Below, in pieces: positions 1 to 11,594 of a DNA stretch of 64,000 nt. The notes beneath the pieces were generated by a model. The model was given only the letters and a program-made list of their open reading frames with translations, did no database searches and had not been told where the DNA came from. Each line of letters opens with the position of its first letter. Within the stretch, counting starts at the first letter, position 1. The position numbers and the translations under genes are program-made. The stretch is from assembly GCF_964204645.1 (NCBI RefSeq), contig NC_134026.1, positions 26,926,650 through 26,990,649 of the forward strand. The letters are read 5' to 3'. This stretch comes from Tubulanus polymorphus (taxonomy: Eukaryota > Nemertea > Palaeonemertea > Tubulaniformes > Tubulanidae).

Positions 1-283
1 TAGATTTTGGACGAGTAGTTGATCTCAAGCTGGGCTTTTTCGTATAGTTGAAATTTAGCTGCAATGATCATAAGAAGATATCCTGTAATGACAAAAGATT
101 TCATTCAGGATGAATCAAAATTTTTCCATGTACATCAAGTTACCTTTTATGATTGCTGGGTTCATTATCGACGGGGATCATCTAAGTTTGTTGGCTGATG
201 AGTTGAATTCAAACTGGCCCGTTATGTGAGCTGTTCTCTCATCGGCAGATTTTAGATGAGTTGTTGATCTCAGGCTCTCGTTT

Positions 284-655
284 GAAGTACAGATATAGTT
301 GTGTGATCTGCGGTCAATCTAACATAATTTTTTTTTCAAAATCGAAGTAGTACGAAAGTTTACAAGGTAGAATTTTGTCTAAGTTTTACATATTTTTACA
401 GTTTTTTTTTTAAAATCGAAGTGCAGATATAGCTGTCAATCTTACATATTTTTTTTTTCAAAATCGAAGTAGTCCGAAAGTTTACAAGGTAGAATTTTGT
501 CTAAGTTTTACATATTTTTACAGTTTTTTTTTAAACGAAGTAAAGATATAGTTGTGTGATTGGTGTTCAATCTTACATAATTTTTTTTCGAAATCGAAAT
601 AGTCTGAAAGCTTACAAGGTAGAAGATAACTTTGTCGAATTTTTACATTTGTTGG
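284..655. repeat. Tandem repeat, about three units of 115-140 bp
   Basis: Units start near 286, 422 and 542. Each has AGATATAG, a T-rich run, AAATCGAA, GAAAG then TTACAAGGTAGAA, and the first two also share TTTTGTCTAAGTTTTACAT. The third unit is more diverged. The array is homopurine/homopyrimidine-poor apart from T runs. An isolated partial copy of the leading part (TTGATCTCA) is also at 17-30 and 260-272. No coding role is seen; the open frame at 518-856 (-) crosses the array and is not supported. Confidence 0.7.
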
Positions 656-1039
656 TTGTTTTTTCCGGGTATATGTTGATAACTTCATCCTCCAAGTTGC
701 TTGTCCCGCGTGTTGACTAGGGAATGATGTTGTTGGAACATCCAAGGGTGCCATCGGACTCAGTCCCGGAGTCGGATTATGGATGTTGGTATCACCAGAC
801 TTCCCACCATCGGAGTTTGACTTCTGGCTAGCGAAATGACAAGATGAAGAGAGCATATTATATATTAGGTCAAAATGTTTGTCAGACAGAGCCTGACCAC
901 TGTGGTTTGAGAAAGCTTTAATTATCTCATAACCATCCCTATCCCTATGCCTAGTATTAACTATTATTGTGCCACAGATTTATGCCAGCTCCATTCGTGT
1001 CTGGGTACATATACAGCCAAACCATGTACCTCTTCCCCA

Positions 1040-1230
1040 CACGATAAGCCAGGTTTTTTGAGAACGGAATGTCTGAGTTTTTTGCCTTTGAGCTAGTAAG
1101 AAATTAACACCAAAGTACCACTAGCCCCTCCTAATGCCAGGCTTTTTTTTCTGAGAATCAAACACCTGCATTTTTGAATTAGTAAAAATCAACCCCTGAT
1201 ATACCACTAAGCTGAGCTAAGTAATAAGCT
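1040..1230 (-). repeat. tRNA-derived SINE-like tandem dimer
   Basis: On the minus strand, 1230-1131 reads CTTAGTGGTATATCAGGGG (like a Pol III A box with a tRNA D-arm) followed about 35 bases later by GGTGTTTGATTCTC (B-box-like). The next ~90 bases, 1130-1040, repeat the pattern in degenerate form (GGGGCTAGTGGTACTTTGGTG, then ACATTCCGTTCTCA). Both units end in an A-rich run before GCCTGGC or ACCTGGC. This suggests two tandem tRNA-like relics, not a working tRNA. Confidence 0.4.
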
Positions 1231-1740
1231 GAAATTAAATAGTACATAATCATTGATTAACAAGACGAAATTTGCGACTATATCTAACTTTGATAGTGGA
1301 TGACGAAAATGATGAAAGGCCAGGATGAGGGGTCTGAATCAGAAATCGAAGCTACACAGTTTACGATGTATTTGAAGTACATTAAAGATGTTCGAGATTA
1401 CAGAGTTTACGAATACATTATAGACGTTTATCATCTGCTGCGACAAGAATAACCAGGAAAGATTTTGAATAATGATGGAAGGGGAAAAAACCTTGGATGA
1501 AATATTAAATTTCCAGAGTTTCACGGCTTAAATTGAAGTACAACCATATAGACGCTGGTAATACATAGTTTTAACGGCTTTACATCATATTTGATCGAAC
1601 CTGAGAAAGCGAAAGAAGTCAGCACAGAACTTCTGGCTGATAACAGCAAAGTCAGAGTTCTCGGGGTTTCAACTGGCAGTGGCAGAGTCGGAGTTCTCTA
1701 ACATGGCCTCATCCTAGCTAGTGGCGGGGTGCTGATGACA

Positions 1741-2154
1741 CGGGTGTTACTACGGAGGACCCGCAATCAGAGTAAGATGGTAAGCGACAAACATCTTCGG
1801 CTTCTTCAAGCATCAACACCAAAAGACAACCGGCACCCAGATGAGAGAGAAAAACTGGGTGAACGGGGAACCCAATCGGCAAGATGCCAATGGGTAGCCT
1901 TAGGCGAAGAAACCAGCCGATTCAGACTAGAATGGACCAAACCAATTGAGCACACCACCTAAGACAACCGACACTCAGATGGCAGAAGCCAACTGGGTGA
2001 ACGGGGAACCCAATGGGTAGCCTTACGCAATGAACCAGCAGATTCAGACTAGAAAGGACCAAACTGGGGACCTAAAGATCCAACAGCCCCCTCAGTCGAA
2101 GATTGCTACCACCCCCATCTTATTCTGATCGCAGGTCCCCCGTAGTAACATCCG
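1741..2154. mobile_element. Non-autonomous TIR element, 414 bp, with internal tandem repeat
   Basis: The ends 1741-1780 and 2115-2154 are inverted copies matching at 35 of 40 positions (left end CGGGTGTTACTACGGAGGAC). Inside is a ~105-118 bp direct repeat, 1825-1942 and 1963-2065, sharing CTGGGTGAACGGGGAACCCA and GATTCAGACTAGAA. No transposase is encoded; the 77-codon frame at 1729-1962 is just part of the repeat. The target duplication is not clear (GATGA may flank it on both sides). Superfamily unassigned. Confidence 0.75.
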
Positions 2155-2262
2155 ATGATGGTAATAAATGTTAGAAAGAATTAGGTTATCCTCTCAGGGC
2201 CTGTTAATTGTACGTCACCGGTAATGGAAAAAGTAAGGCAAGCAGGAAAGGTAGGCCTACCT

Positions 2263-2371
2263 TAGTCAGTAACCTGACTGTGGTTTAGTTTCACGATCGG
2301 GTATTTTCACAAACCACATAAGCCCATATGACTATAAAAAAGCTTACCACCAACGATTAGGTCACTAACTA
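2263..2371. mobile_element. MITE copy 1, 109 bp, with 9 bp target duplication
   Basis: Starts TAGTCAGTAACCTGAC and ends GGTCACTAACTA, giving imperfect 13 bp terminal inverted repeats. It is flanked by GGCCTACCT (2254-2262) and GGCCTACCC (2372-2380), 8 of 9 identical. The body shares CTGTGGTTTAGTTTCA and AGCTTACCACCAACGATTAG with the copy at 63400-63496. Too short to encode anything. A 9 bp duplication is usual for Mutator-like elements. Confidence 0.8.
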
Positions 2372-2380
2372 GGCCTACCC

Positions 2381-4060
2381 ACATTATCCAACTAGCCTTG
2401 ACGAGAAAAGAAGAATTAGCAACATAAACAAAATCGAAAAGGAAAATATCGAAAGTTCAGGATATCAAATTAACTTAATTATGGCTGCCCAAATTCAACA
2501 ACCACTAAAACCGATGCCTGAAAGAGGCTTGAAGCTCACACCACCAGGACAGATCTAGGCAAATACATCCGAATTTCAATTGCTAGACTTTAGGGTACAG
2601 GTCGAATGATCGAGAGTAATCTCAGGGAAACATCTCAAATGACACTGCGCGTAGATTGTTCACGTCAGGAGTCATCAAACTCAAACAGCCCATTAAAAAT
2701 GAGCACCTGAGGTCTACATCAAGGACAGGGTGGCCATTTTATCAGTCTAGGGAAGATTTCCGTCGAGGAAGCGATGGATAAAGGCAAATACATCTGATTA
2801 AAAAAACATGTTTTGAACATTAGTTTCCATAATATTGAAAGTATGCCTAGTTACAATATTTCTCATTAATAAACCAAAACCGATATATTCGTTCTGCAAG
2901 GAGGTTGGTTTGCAATTTAGGTGGTAAACTATTGGAGACTTGGCTGTGGAAGGTATGAATCACATTATGTTTCATCAGTAGCCGTATATCGTAATACATT
3001 GACGCGATTTGTGTCATTTCACATGGTCACAGTCGAATAATCGTGGGTGTGGGTATTATCTCAGGGTCACGTACGGTCAGCCCTATGTTTATGGGCCCTG
3101 GTTGTTAATTATTAAGAAGATTTTTGATGACTGCAGTCTTTCGTCTTAGACTGTTGTTTGGTCATTGTTCGGAAGGTTGAGCAAATTTCATCTGGGTTTC
3201 GAATTTGTCTACCCAGGCTTTCTTGGCGTTTTGAATGCTTAATTGGTGGTTTCCTCAGCAGACTTTAAGGCAAGGAGATTGTCGATGAAGTTTCTTTGTA
3301 TTTGTATATATCTCTCGCTGCAAAAGTAAAGACTCTCTTGTATCCTGGTTAGCCCAGCATGGACTAGTCTGGGTTATTTTTATACATAGTAGGCCTACCT
3401 GGGGTCAAAAACATTTTGTGTCAGGCCCCTGTGGCCGGCCGTTTCGTATTCCAATTTTGATTTGGCGTGCGAATGATATCAGCAACTCTGAAAAACCGCT
3501 ATTGTTGAATGGATTTAAGAGTTTATCATGGACATTAGAGTCTGATACCTGTCCTTGTTACCGGTCCTACAACCGTTTTTTGTTTGTGGAACGACGCTAG
3601 GTACTATGTAGACTATCATCATGATGGACGTAAACTAGTTTATACGTCCATGAGTTTATCAAATGTTCCACTGCCGGGTTGAATACGCGCCTGTATCCAG
3701 CTGAACGATATCGAATCCCAGAGTCCCACGTCTTTGCGGTCCCAGATCCGACGCGAGTGGATTGAGTGCATGATTGAAGAATAAAACCCCGTCAATAGAC
3801 AGATATTTTAATTCATAAAAATTCGTATTCAATTGAGTGGAGACATACAAGGCTTTTTAGATTACTTGCAGCATGGATCCTCTGGAAATTCTGCCAACAA
3901 CTTCATTGCGCTTACCACTCATAATTTGAAAAACCCAAATTTCTTTCTTTAATTTTGATACTGGATTAAACGGTACATCATCATGTAAATCTAGGCGGAA
4001 AGTCCATATTAGTTTTCAGTCTTAAAATGATAGTATCTGTTTTTTTCGTCACAATTTGAT
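2381..4060. other. Gene-free stretch upstream of MRI1
   Basis: No exon, RNA gene or clear repeat apart from the palindrome at 3622-3649 and TAGGCCTA octamers. The MRI1 promoter probably lies at its downstream end; no TATA box is evident. Confidence 0.5.
3622..3649. repeat. Near-perfect palindrome
   Basis: ATGGACGTAAACTAG pairs with the following GTTTATACGTCCAT, a 28-base palindrome with a minor internal offset, about 0.65 kb upstream of MRI1. Confidence 0.5.
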
Positions 4061-4127
4061 GGAGGATGGGTGACACCAATATCCCTATAAATAAAAAGAA
4101 AAAAGATACCGGTGTCATCCATCCTCC
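4061..4127. repeat. 23 bp stem hairpin upstream of MRI1
   Basis: Arms 4061-4083 (GGAGGATGGGTGACACC plus AATATC) and 4105-4127 (GATACC plus GGTGTCATCCATCCTCC) pair at about 20 of 23 positions around a 21-base A-rich loop. The repeat ends 180 bases before the MRI1 start codon, so it may fall in its 5' UTR or promoter. It could also be a tiny transposon relic. Confidence 0.6.
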
Positions 4128-4307
4128 AGTTGTAACAAGCGTTGGCGATTTATGCAGAATTGTTAATTGGGAATCGAACCCAAATATGCGGAAGTTTAAC
4201 CAAAGTTTATTGAATTATTTAGCAAACGAGGTAACAAATATAGTGTTTTCGTGGATATGTGATGCGATCTTCCTCCAGAAGGACCTACTTCAAAAAAACG
4301 AGATACG

Positions 4308-5743
4308 ATGGCTTTAGAAGCGATTCGTTATAAAGACGGATGTCTCAACATCATCGATCAGTTGAAACTGCCTGACACAACTGAATTTATCAATATATCT
4401 AATGTATCTGATGGGTGGGACGCTATCAAAAAGATGCAGGTATATATTTCACGAACGAAAAACCGAAACGTCAACATGACCATGATGACCTGATTTAAAG
4501 CCTCTTATGTAATTTTTGAATATATTGTCTATATTTATTGCTACAGGTAAGAGGTGCTCCAGCTATTGCTATCGTTGGTTGTTTGAGTTTTGCTGTTGAG
4601 CTGCGGAAATTAGAGTTCAAATCAGCTGATGAACTGGTGTCCTTCGTGGAAGGGAAACTTAACTACCTTGTTACTGCTCGACCAACTGCTGTTAATATGA
4701 GTGATGCTACTAATCATCTAGTCAACCTTTGTAGGAAACATCTAAAGAATGAGAATTGCTCAGTTTCAGAACTGAAAAACCTGTATGTAGGCCTACATAT
4801 TAGATAAAGTTTCATAGTTGACATTTACTGAAAAGCAACTGATGGCATATTTATCATTATAGAATCTTGGCTGAAATTGAGAAGATGATGGAAAAAGATG
4901 TTGCTGTTAATAAGGCAATGGGGAAATATGGTGGAGATCATATTATAGGAATGTACAATAAACCTGTGAGCATTCTGACTCATTGTAATACTGGTTCACT
5001 GGCTACAGCTGGTTATGGAACAGCTTTAGGTAGGATTTGTGAGGTTTTAGTAACTATCACATTTTGAAAACATGAGTATTTATGTATGATTATCTATGTA
5101 TGTGTTAATATTTTAGGGGTTGTACGCTATCTTAATGATAGTAAAATGTTAGCCGAGGTATTTTGTACTGAAACCCGTCCATACAACCAGGGTGCAAGAC
5201 TAACAGCTTATGAACTAGTGCATGAGAAGATGCCAGCTACACTTGTTTGCGACAGTATGGTTTCATTATTGATGCAAAAGCGTGAAATATCTGGTGTGAT
5301 CGTTGGTGCTGATCGAGTGGTGGCTAATGGCGACACAGCGAATAAGATCGGTACTTATCAGATCGCCATTGCCGCTAAACATCATAACATTCCGTTCTTT
5401 GTAGCCGTGCCTTCTACAAGTATCGATCTAACTTTGCAAACTGGAGATCAAATAGAAATAGAGGAGCGTCCAGCTGAAGAGATGACAAGTGTCAAAGGAA
5501 TCAGAATAGCCGCTCCAGGTAAAAAAGTTTGAATGAGAAAATCATCAAATACATTAATTAATCATTCACTTGATGACATTAAAATGTATTCATATGTATT
5601 TTATATGTATTATTGCAGGGATTAATGTGTGGAATCCAGCCTTTGATGTAACACCGCATGAACTAATTACGGGTGGTATTATCACAGAATTTGGCGTTTT
5701 TCAACCATCTGAATTGAAAGATCAGTTGAGAAAATTCATCTAG
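4308..5743 (+). CDS. MRI1: Methylthioribose-1-phosphate isomerase, five exons, 353 aa
   Basis: Isomerises 5-methylthioribose-1-phosphate to methylthioribulose-1-phosphate in the methionine salvage pathway. Exons read from splice sites: 4308-4439, 4547-4782, 4863-5029, 5117-5518 and 5619-5743; they sum to 1062 bases with the frame open throughout. The protein starts MALEAIRY, as in animal MRI1, and carries VRGAPAI, the ARPTAVN stretch, THCNTG with the catalytic Cys at 164, [12 protein letters not shown] (198-209), and [14 protein letters not shown] with the catalytic Asp at 244. The C-terminal exon has the family hallmark WNPAFDVTP and [10 protein letters not shown]. Length is close to human MRI1 (369 aa), so it looks complete and functional. 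The first ATG gives the conserved N-terminus. It lies tail to tail with the NPP gene. The fold is shared with eIF2B subunits, but the active-site motifs settle MtnA rather than eIF2B. Confidence 0.96.
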
Positions 5744-6068
5744 TCCTTATCGATGCCTTTAGTACCCATATTCAGTATTCTGATTAAATCATTACGAATT
5801 CTCATTTGTCAATATTTTACAGAGGAAATTGCTTGGTGATGTACCCTAGTGAGGGTTCCTCTCTATTGTGAAAGTTTCTTCACACGAGGAAACCACATTA
5901 TGAAATGTAATTTTTTTCTAATGAGAGTAGATAAGCTTATATGTATTAAGAATAGTTAAATCAAAATTATGTATATTTCTGGTATATGAATATTTCAGTA
6001 TTTGCAAGTGTGCCATTTAGTGCATTAAAGTATTATATGTGCTTTATTTTATTATTCATTATCAGTAA

Positions 6069-6074
6069 AATAAA
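6069..6074 (+). terminator. Poly(A) signal for MRI1
   Basis: AATAAA about 325 bases after the MRI1 stop codon, the first canonical hexamer on this strand in the 3' flank. It implies a short 3' UTR that ends before the convergent NPP transcript. Confidence 0.5.
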
Positions 6075-7016
6075 TGATTTGCTAATGAATATTGGTTTGT
6101 AATCCTTTGCTGAAGTTGTGTTCATACCCTGATGTCCAGCCTGGAAAATGATCTACCACTTTCTGCATAGATAGTTGAGAGTCTGTACAACATATCTTCT
6201 TTCACTTGCTCTTTCTGGAGATGTTCTATTGTGGGAGATGTTCAATTGTGGGGGGGGGGTGTAAAGGGACTGATGCGATTATTCTAGTCGGTGTGGGATT
6301 GGGCGATTCCAGGGCTGCTTGTTCGTAGAAAACTCACAAGGGGACCTATGTTGGCGCCACCTAGCCGCTGCACCAATAAGGTGAACTAAACCGAAAGGTC
6401 CAAGTCCTCTTATAATGAGAAGACATTATATGTAATACAAGAAAATTTACAGTGAAAAAGAATTTAAAATATTTTGTACAAACTTCTTTTATTCAAGTTC
6501 ACTAATAGAGATCAAATATCATGTCAATCTGAAATATGCTATAATAATATTCAATGTATATCTTTGATAAATCCATTGCATTGAATTCTGCGATAGGAAG
6601 GAATATTGGTGTATGAATTTGCATTTATTACTAAATGAACACGGGCAAACGATGTAACAGATAACTCTATCACTTATTTACAAAATTATTTTGAGTAGAC
6701 ATTTCTCTCTCAACAAGGTTACCAGGAGGAATAAACAAAAGATTGCAGTACAACTGAGAAAAAACCATTTAAGTTGTATATTAGTTTAAGAAGATAAATA
6801 AGAGAAATCAGTTTTTGTCTGTGGAGCCCAGTTATTTTCTTTCAACTGATAAATAAATGATATTAAAAGAAAAAATACAAGATTTATATAGGAAGACTAA
6901 ATAATCAATATATAATTCCAGCATTTTAGTCTGCTCGACTGAGATCACATTAGAAAGAGATCAGTCACTTTTTCTGATTTCTAAATTTTTTACTTAGAAC
7001 ATTACCGTTACCACTG

Positions 7017-7022
7017 TTTATT
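7017..7022 (-). terminator. Candidate poly(A) signal for the NPP gene
   Basis: AATAAA on the minus strand about 215 bases past the NPP stop codon. A second hexamer lies at 6488-6493. Either would end the transcript short of the MRI1 3' end near 6.1 kb. Confidence 0.4.
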
Positions 7023-7235
7023 TTATAACATTTACTAGAATATATGCAGTTAGTAGATTATTTACACTTGATTAACATCTTGGTAGCACCACTAAGAACT
7101 TACTCAAAAGCCACATTATTTACATATCGCAAAATAACAACATGAAAATCACTTTTGCATAGAACTTTCATGAAATCACTCACTTCAGACGTAGAACCCC
7201 AATTCCAATCTCATATCAGAAAAAACAGTTATATT

Positions 7236-10200
7236 TTAACTAACAGGCCACAAGCTATCCAACAAGAATGTCTGTAAGCGAATAGTATTGTAACGAGGTA
7301 ATTTAGGATAAAACAGTAAACCAGTCAATAACTCCACATCTCTAACTCTCGCTGAATTCAACAATAAGTACTCCTTGAATTCCTGGAATAAAGATAAATT
7401 TGAAAGTCTGATATTTATGAAGATTTTATGAATACGATGATGTCAATTTCATGCTTAACTCACTTTACAAACAACAGGTTTAGATTTGTGGGGCAGAATA
7501 AATGCCGAGGCATCATACTTTTCACAAATTTCACTTCCCTCCTTACTGCATTTAGTAACAACCAAGAAGAAATGGCTAGCGACCGGTATATCTCCCATAT
7601 ATCTAAAACATTATATAATACATACTCAATCAAATAGAACATTCTGTTTAAGTAGTCTACAATATAAACATTTTCTACGAATAAAGACACTACCTCTTTA
7701 TTTCAGATTTTTTATCCCGTAATCCATCAGCGTTGTAATCATAGACAGGGCCCATAACGATATTCAAGTTTTTAGACATTCGTTGCCACTTCGAAACCAA
7801 GGACAGTAGCTTACTCCATACATCTGAAGAATCAATTCAACAGCTATGTAGTTATTACAACTCAACTGACCACAAGACATTTGTGAAATATTTTACATAC
7901 CTAAATGAAACCCTGGCAACATTGGAACCATATTTGATAAAATGTATGCATTCATGTTATCTTTTGCTTGTCCATCAATTCCTAAAAACATACAAAATCA
8001 CTGTAGACGAATAATACATTATCAAAAATGATATTTCCAATATTTCAATAATATTTACCAGGCTGATAAAGAGGGCTAGCAGAATAGTTTGACTTGGAGT
8101 CTAAGAAGTTTTGACAAGTAGCAGTTTGATTGAATATCGGAGATCGCACATCAGGTCGTAAACAGGGCAATGAGCTATTAATGACGGGCAAACTCTGAAA
8201 GACATCAAAATGTGTTTTGAAGGAGTGAACTATAATATACATGTATTTGGTGAATGGTTATTTGTATCAAAAACCTGATACATGTAATTGAATATGTTTC
8301 ACCTGTGAAGTGCCCGACATGGTAAACGATGTCCACACAGCTGAATGTAACTCTTCACTGTAAGCAGTTATATATTTGGCTTGGATCAGCAAAGAAACCG
8401 TATCATCAATCAACAGGATTGGTTCACCAAATGGAATGTGTTGTTTCTTGTATTCCTGAGTATTGTTATCTGTTATATTCAATCGCTCATCCAGTTGAGA
8501 CACATTCTGATTCTGAAAACATACAAACAAGAAACAATTTGAAAATAAATCTTACTTTTAACAATGATAATAAAAACTCAAGATGAAGAGCGAACATACG
8601 GGGCAGTAACAATCAGCCATTGATGATGCACGTTTGTCATATTCAGTAGAACTACCTGGATATGATGATTTTACATATTGCCGGCCAACTGGCCGGTCCT
8701 GTAGTTTAGGCGGGTTCACCAATAAATGGTGTAACGCTCCAGCAGTTCCATTATTAGGGGCCGGGTTTATTTGAAGTAAATCTGAAAATAGAAATATCTC
8801 GGAACATCAATTAATTGTGTAATGACGCATGTATACTTAGGAAATAGGTCCGATAAAATTGTTTTTCTCATACCTGTTAACAATTGATATAATTCGATAT
8901 TGAGGAATGATTTTGATTGGGTATTCTGTTTGATATAGGGTCCGTGTGCAATGAATAATGCCTATAATATAATCAATATTAAAACATTTGCTATTCCCTT
9001 GAAAATGATATCACAACATATAATCATTCTGTAGTGATGTTTTATAGTTTACACGTTCATCATTATGCGATATACTTACGTGCATACTAGCGTAGATATT
9101 ATCAAAACCATGTGATCCACCCCCACAAGTTCCATTTCTGAAGCAAAGAATTAACATTTTGGAAATATTTAAAGGATACTGAATGAGGTATAATAGGTTC
9201 AGCGTTGGCAACTGAATTCGATTACCTCATATAGAATTGCCAACCATCCTCAGAATTCAGTACTAATTCTTCGATTCTCCTACTGTTCGAATAATGAAGA
9301 CGTTTTGGTAGATCTTCTTTTCGATATACGTCGAGATGTTCATTTTTACACCGAAGCTCCGACAGTAATTTTTCAACAGGCTCTAAAGAAATAATCATAT
9401 ATCATGTCATGTCATTGTATCAATTTATAGATTCTACTCATTTCACAGTTCTGAAATATTCTTACGTGGATTCTTTGAAGGAACGACTTTTCCATCGATA
9501 TATTCATGGTCATTATTTATTCTTCCGACACTACCCTCAAACACAAATATTCCAGTTAGGTTGATATACTTATCAAGTGACACAATGTTCTTACATGGTG
9601 TATTTGACATTCCTACAACAAATAGATTTGATGAACAGAAATCTGAACAGTTATTTATGAGGTTTTGTCATATTAAAGACTTACCATGATCTGCCAACAC
9701 TATAATATTTACACAATTATGTAAATTCCTTGTAAAAAGTCCCTGCATCAGTAATCCAACCATCCTATCCACCTCTTTCAATTTATCATTTACCTATCAT
9801 ATGGGATAGATAATAACTGTTGAAACGGGCATCTACAAACACAACAAATTGCTTAGAAAATTGAACTTGCTCTTACTAGTTTACTATCGATTCCAGTCCT
9901 ATGCTCTGCAGAATCAGGTTCATCGAAATACAGTGTTATAAAATCAGGTCTCTTGCCATCTGGGAGATCTAACCATTTCAAAACCTGCTGAACTCTACTT
10001 TCAAATGGTACTGATCTGAAATATCAATTGTGTTGAATTTTAAAATATTTTGTCCAAAGATTTTCAATTTACCAGGTACCATATCGAAATTAACGATTCT
10101 CCCTGTGAGAAAATACTTACTTATTATACTTCCTATAGTAGTGAGGATACATTCCTGAAAATGGGCATGCAAAACTTCAATGAAATCAATCTTGTATTAT

Positions 10201-11594
10201 ATCTATCAGTATAGGCATACCGCGTTTGTATAATCAGACTATACCTTCAACTCGGACATCAGATCCTGGCCAGTAATATGTAGCCGATATCTTGTTTTGT
10301 TTTGTCACTGTGTTCCATATCTAGGATTGTAAATAGGTTTTTATTGAGTCTAAGCTCAATGCACATGGCAAAACGATTGTTTCATCAAAAACAGAAAAAT
10401 GATAAAACATTCAACGCACACGGCACAACAAAACACATTGAAAACGTTTATCACCAGGAAAAACACAATTTTCCTTGCCGTGTGTGTTGGGCTTTATCAA
10501 ACATAATGTTAGCTATAATCAATACACCATGTCAATTAGGAAGAAGATGCTATTAAGATATTTATAATTATGTAATGCTTACTGGGTCACCTAACCACCA
10601 TCTCGGATCTTGGAATGTTTGAGGTATGGACGAAATAAAAGGATAGTTCATATTCTGGTCGTACATATTATTGTCTATAATGCCATTAGATTCAGGAAAC
10701 AATCCCTGAAACAGATTGATAAAGGTAAAAAATTTCACGCTTAAACTTTTAGTATTTTTTATCTAGTGCAAGTAATAGAAAATAACGCTTACCGTGGCTA
10801 ATGTATAGTGATTGACAAATGTTTTTGTAGGGTACGATGCTCTCACATATGGCACGTGTGAACCACATTGTCTTAGTCTGTCTAATACTGGTGTCATCTT
10901 ACGAAGTAAAAAATCTGCTCTGAATCCATCCAAAGATACTAGAATCACAGGCGGCACGGAAAATCTGTGAAGGATTTTTATACATTTTTTTAAGAAGGGT
11001 ATTTTTCATCGATAGCCGTATTTGTCTGTATGTACATACGATTTTGGGCAAACTGCTTTTCCAGGTGTTGGACATTTACTGTTGATCCACTCCTCTTCTT
11101 TATGCTGAGATCCATGATAGATTACACTGAAGTAGACGCCGATTGCTAGAAATATCAGCACTAAAATCTGCAAAAAAATTCGATACCATTAGAAAATGCT
11201 GAAGTTACTTCATTTCAAAGAGTCTTTAAATAGCAGTTGTTACACTTACCACTGAAGACACAACAGCAATACTTCTGCATCTTTCTTGTCTTAAAGTGTT
11301 TAAAAACTGAATGGAAAATAATTCAATAATTCAATATTCAGTTATAAGATGGCATAGATACTGGTATTACATTTCACAAGGGATTGATCACCTGTCTTCT
11401 CGAGCCTGTAAGATACACCTCATCATCCGTTGACATCATTAAAATATTCTAAAATATGATATAATTTTTTATCTGGAAAGTCATCAGAATTGCCCATTTA
11501 CTTTTGTGGAACACAATACCCCGGACTGTAGGCGTATATGTACTATTTGATTAGAATTGGTTATCTATACCTTTGACCCAGCTTCACCATCCAT
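7236..11594 (-). CDS. Ectonucleotide pyrophosphatase/phosphodiesterase, 21 exons, 797 aa, no somatomedin-B domains
   Basis: Type II membrane enzyme of the ENPP1-3 group, hydrolysing extracellular nucleotide phosphodiester or pyrophosphate bonds. Exons 5' to 3': 11571-11594, 11392-11448, 11250-11306, 11040-11167, 10793-10964, 10583-10705, 10245-10320, 10121-10154, 9877-10015, 9685-9793, 9466-9612, 9226-9382, 9080-9137, 8874-8961, 8600-8781, 8303-8512, 8059-8194, 7901-7981, 7694-7823, 7464-7602, 7236-7382. They sum to 798 codons. A ~39-residue cytosolic tail precedes one membrane span (about 40-63). The phosphodiesterase domain has VSLDGFR (metal Asp101), PTKTF (nucleophile Thr137), EPDSAEH (Asp258, His262), ADHG (Asp305, His306) and GSHGFDN (His417). 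The C-terminal half has the inactive nuclease-like domain, including the calcium-loop-like DYNADGLRD and [10 protein letters not shown]. Vertebrate ENPP1-3 carry two somatomedin-B domains after the membrane span; here only about 25 residues separate span and catalytic domain. ENPP1 versus ENPP3 orthology is not decidable. Confidence 0.95.
10380..10505. repeat. Imperfect inverted repeat in NPP intron 6
   Basis: The arm near 10395-10424 (GATAAAACATT, then CGCACACGGCA) is matched in reverse complement by 10476-10500 (TGCCGTGTGTGTTGGG, then TTTATC). The pair could form an imperfect stem. It lies wholly in the intron between the exons at 10583-10705 and 10245-10320. It may be a small non-autonomous transposon relic; no clear terminal duplication was found. 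Confidence 0.45.

Noticed and set aside
518-856. 112-codon open frame on the minus strand
   Set aside because: It runs through the ~120 bp tandem repeat, has low-complexity composition and no recognised domain or splice context.
1729-1962. 77-codon open frame on the plus strand
   Set aside because: Lies inside the 414 bp TIR element and is formed by its terminal and internal repeats.
3690-3760. B-box-like GATATCGAATCCC, possible tRNA or SINE
   Set aside because: No A box or cloverleaf arms at the right spacing.
4066-4317. 83-codon open frame overlapping the MRI1 start
   Set aside because: Different frame from MRI1, begins in a hairpin repeat, and MRI1's own ATG at 4308 gives the conserved N-terminus.
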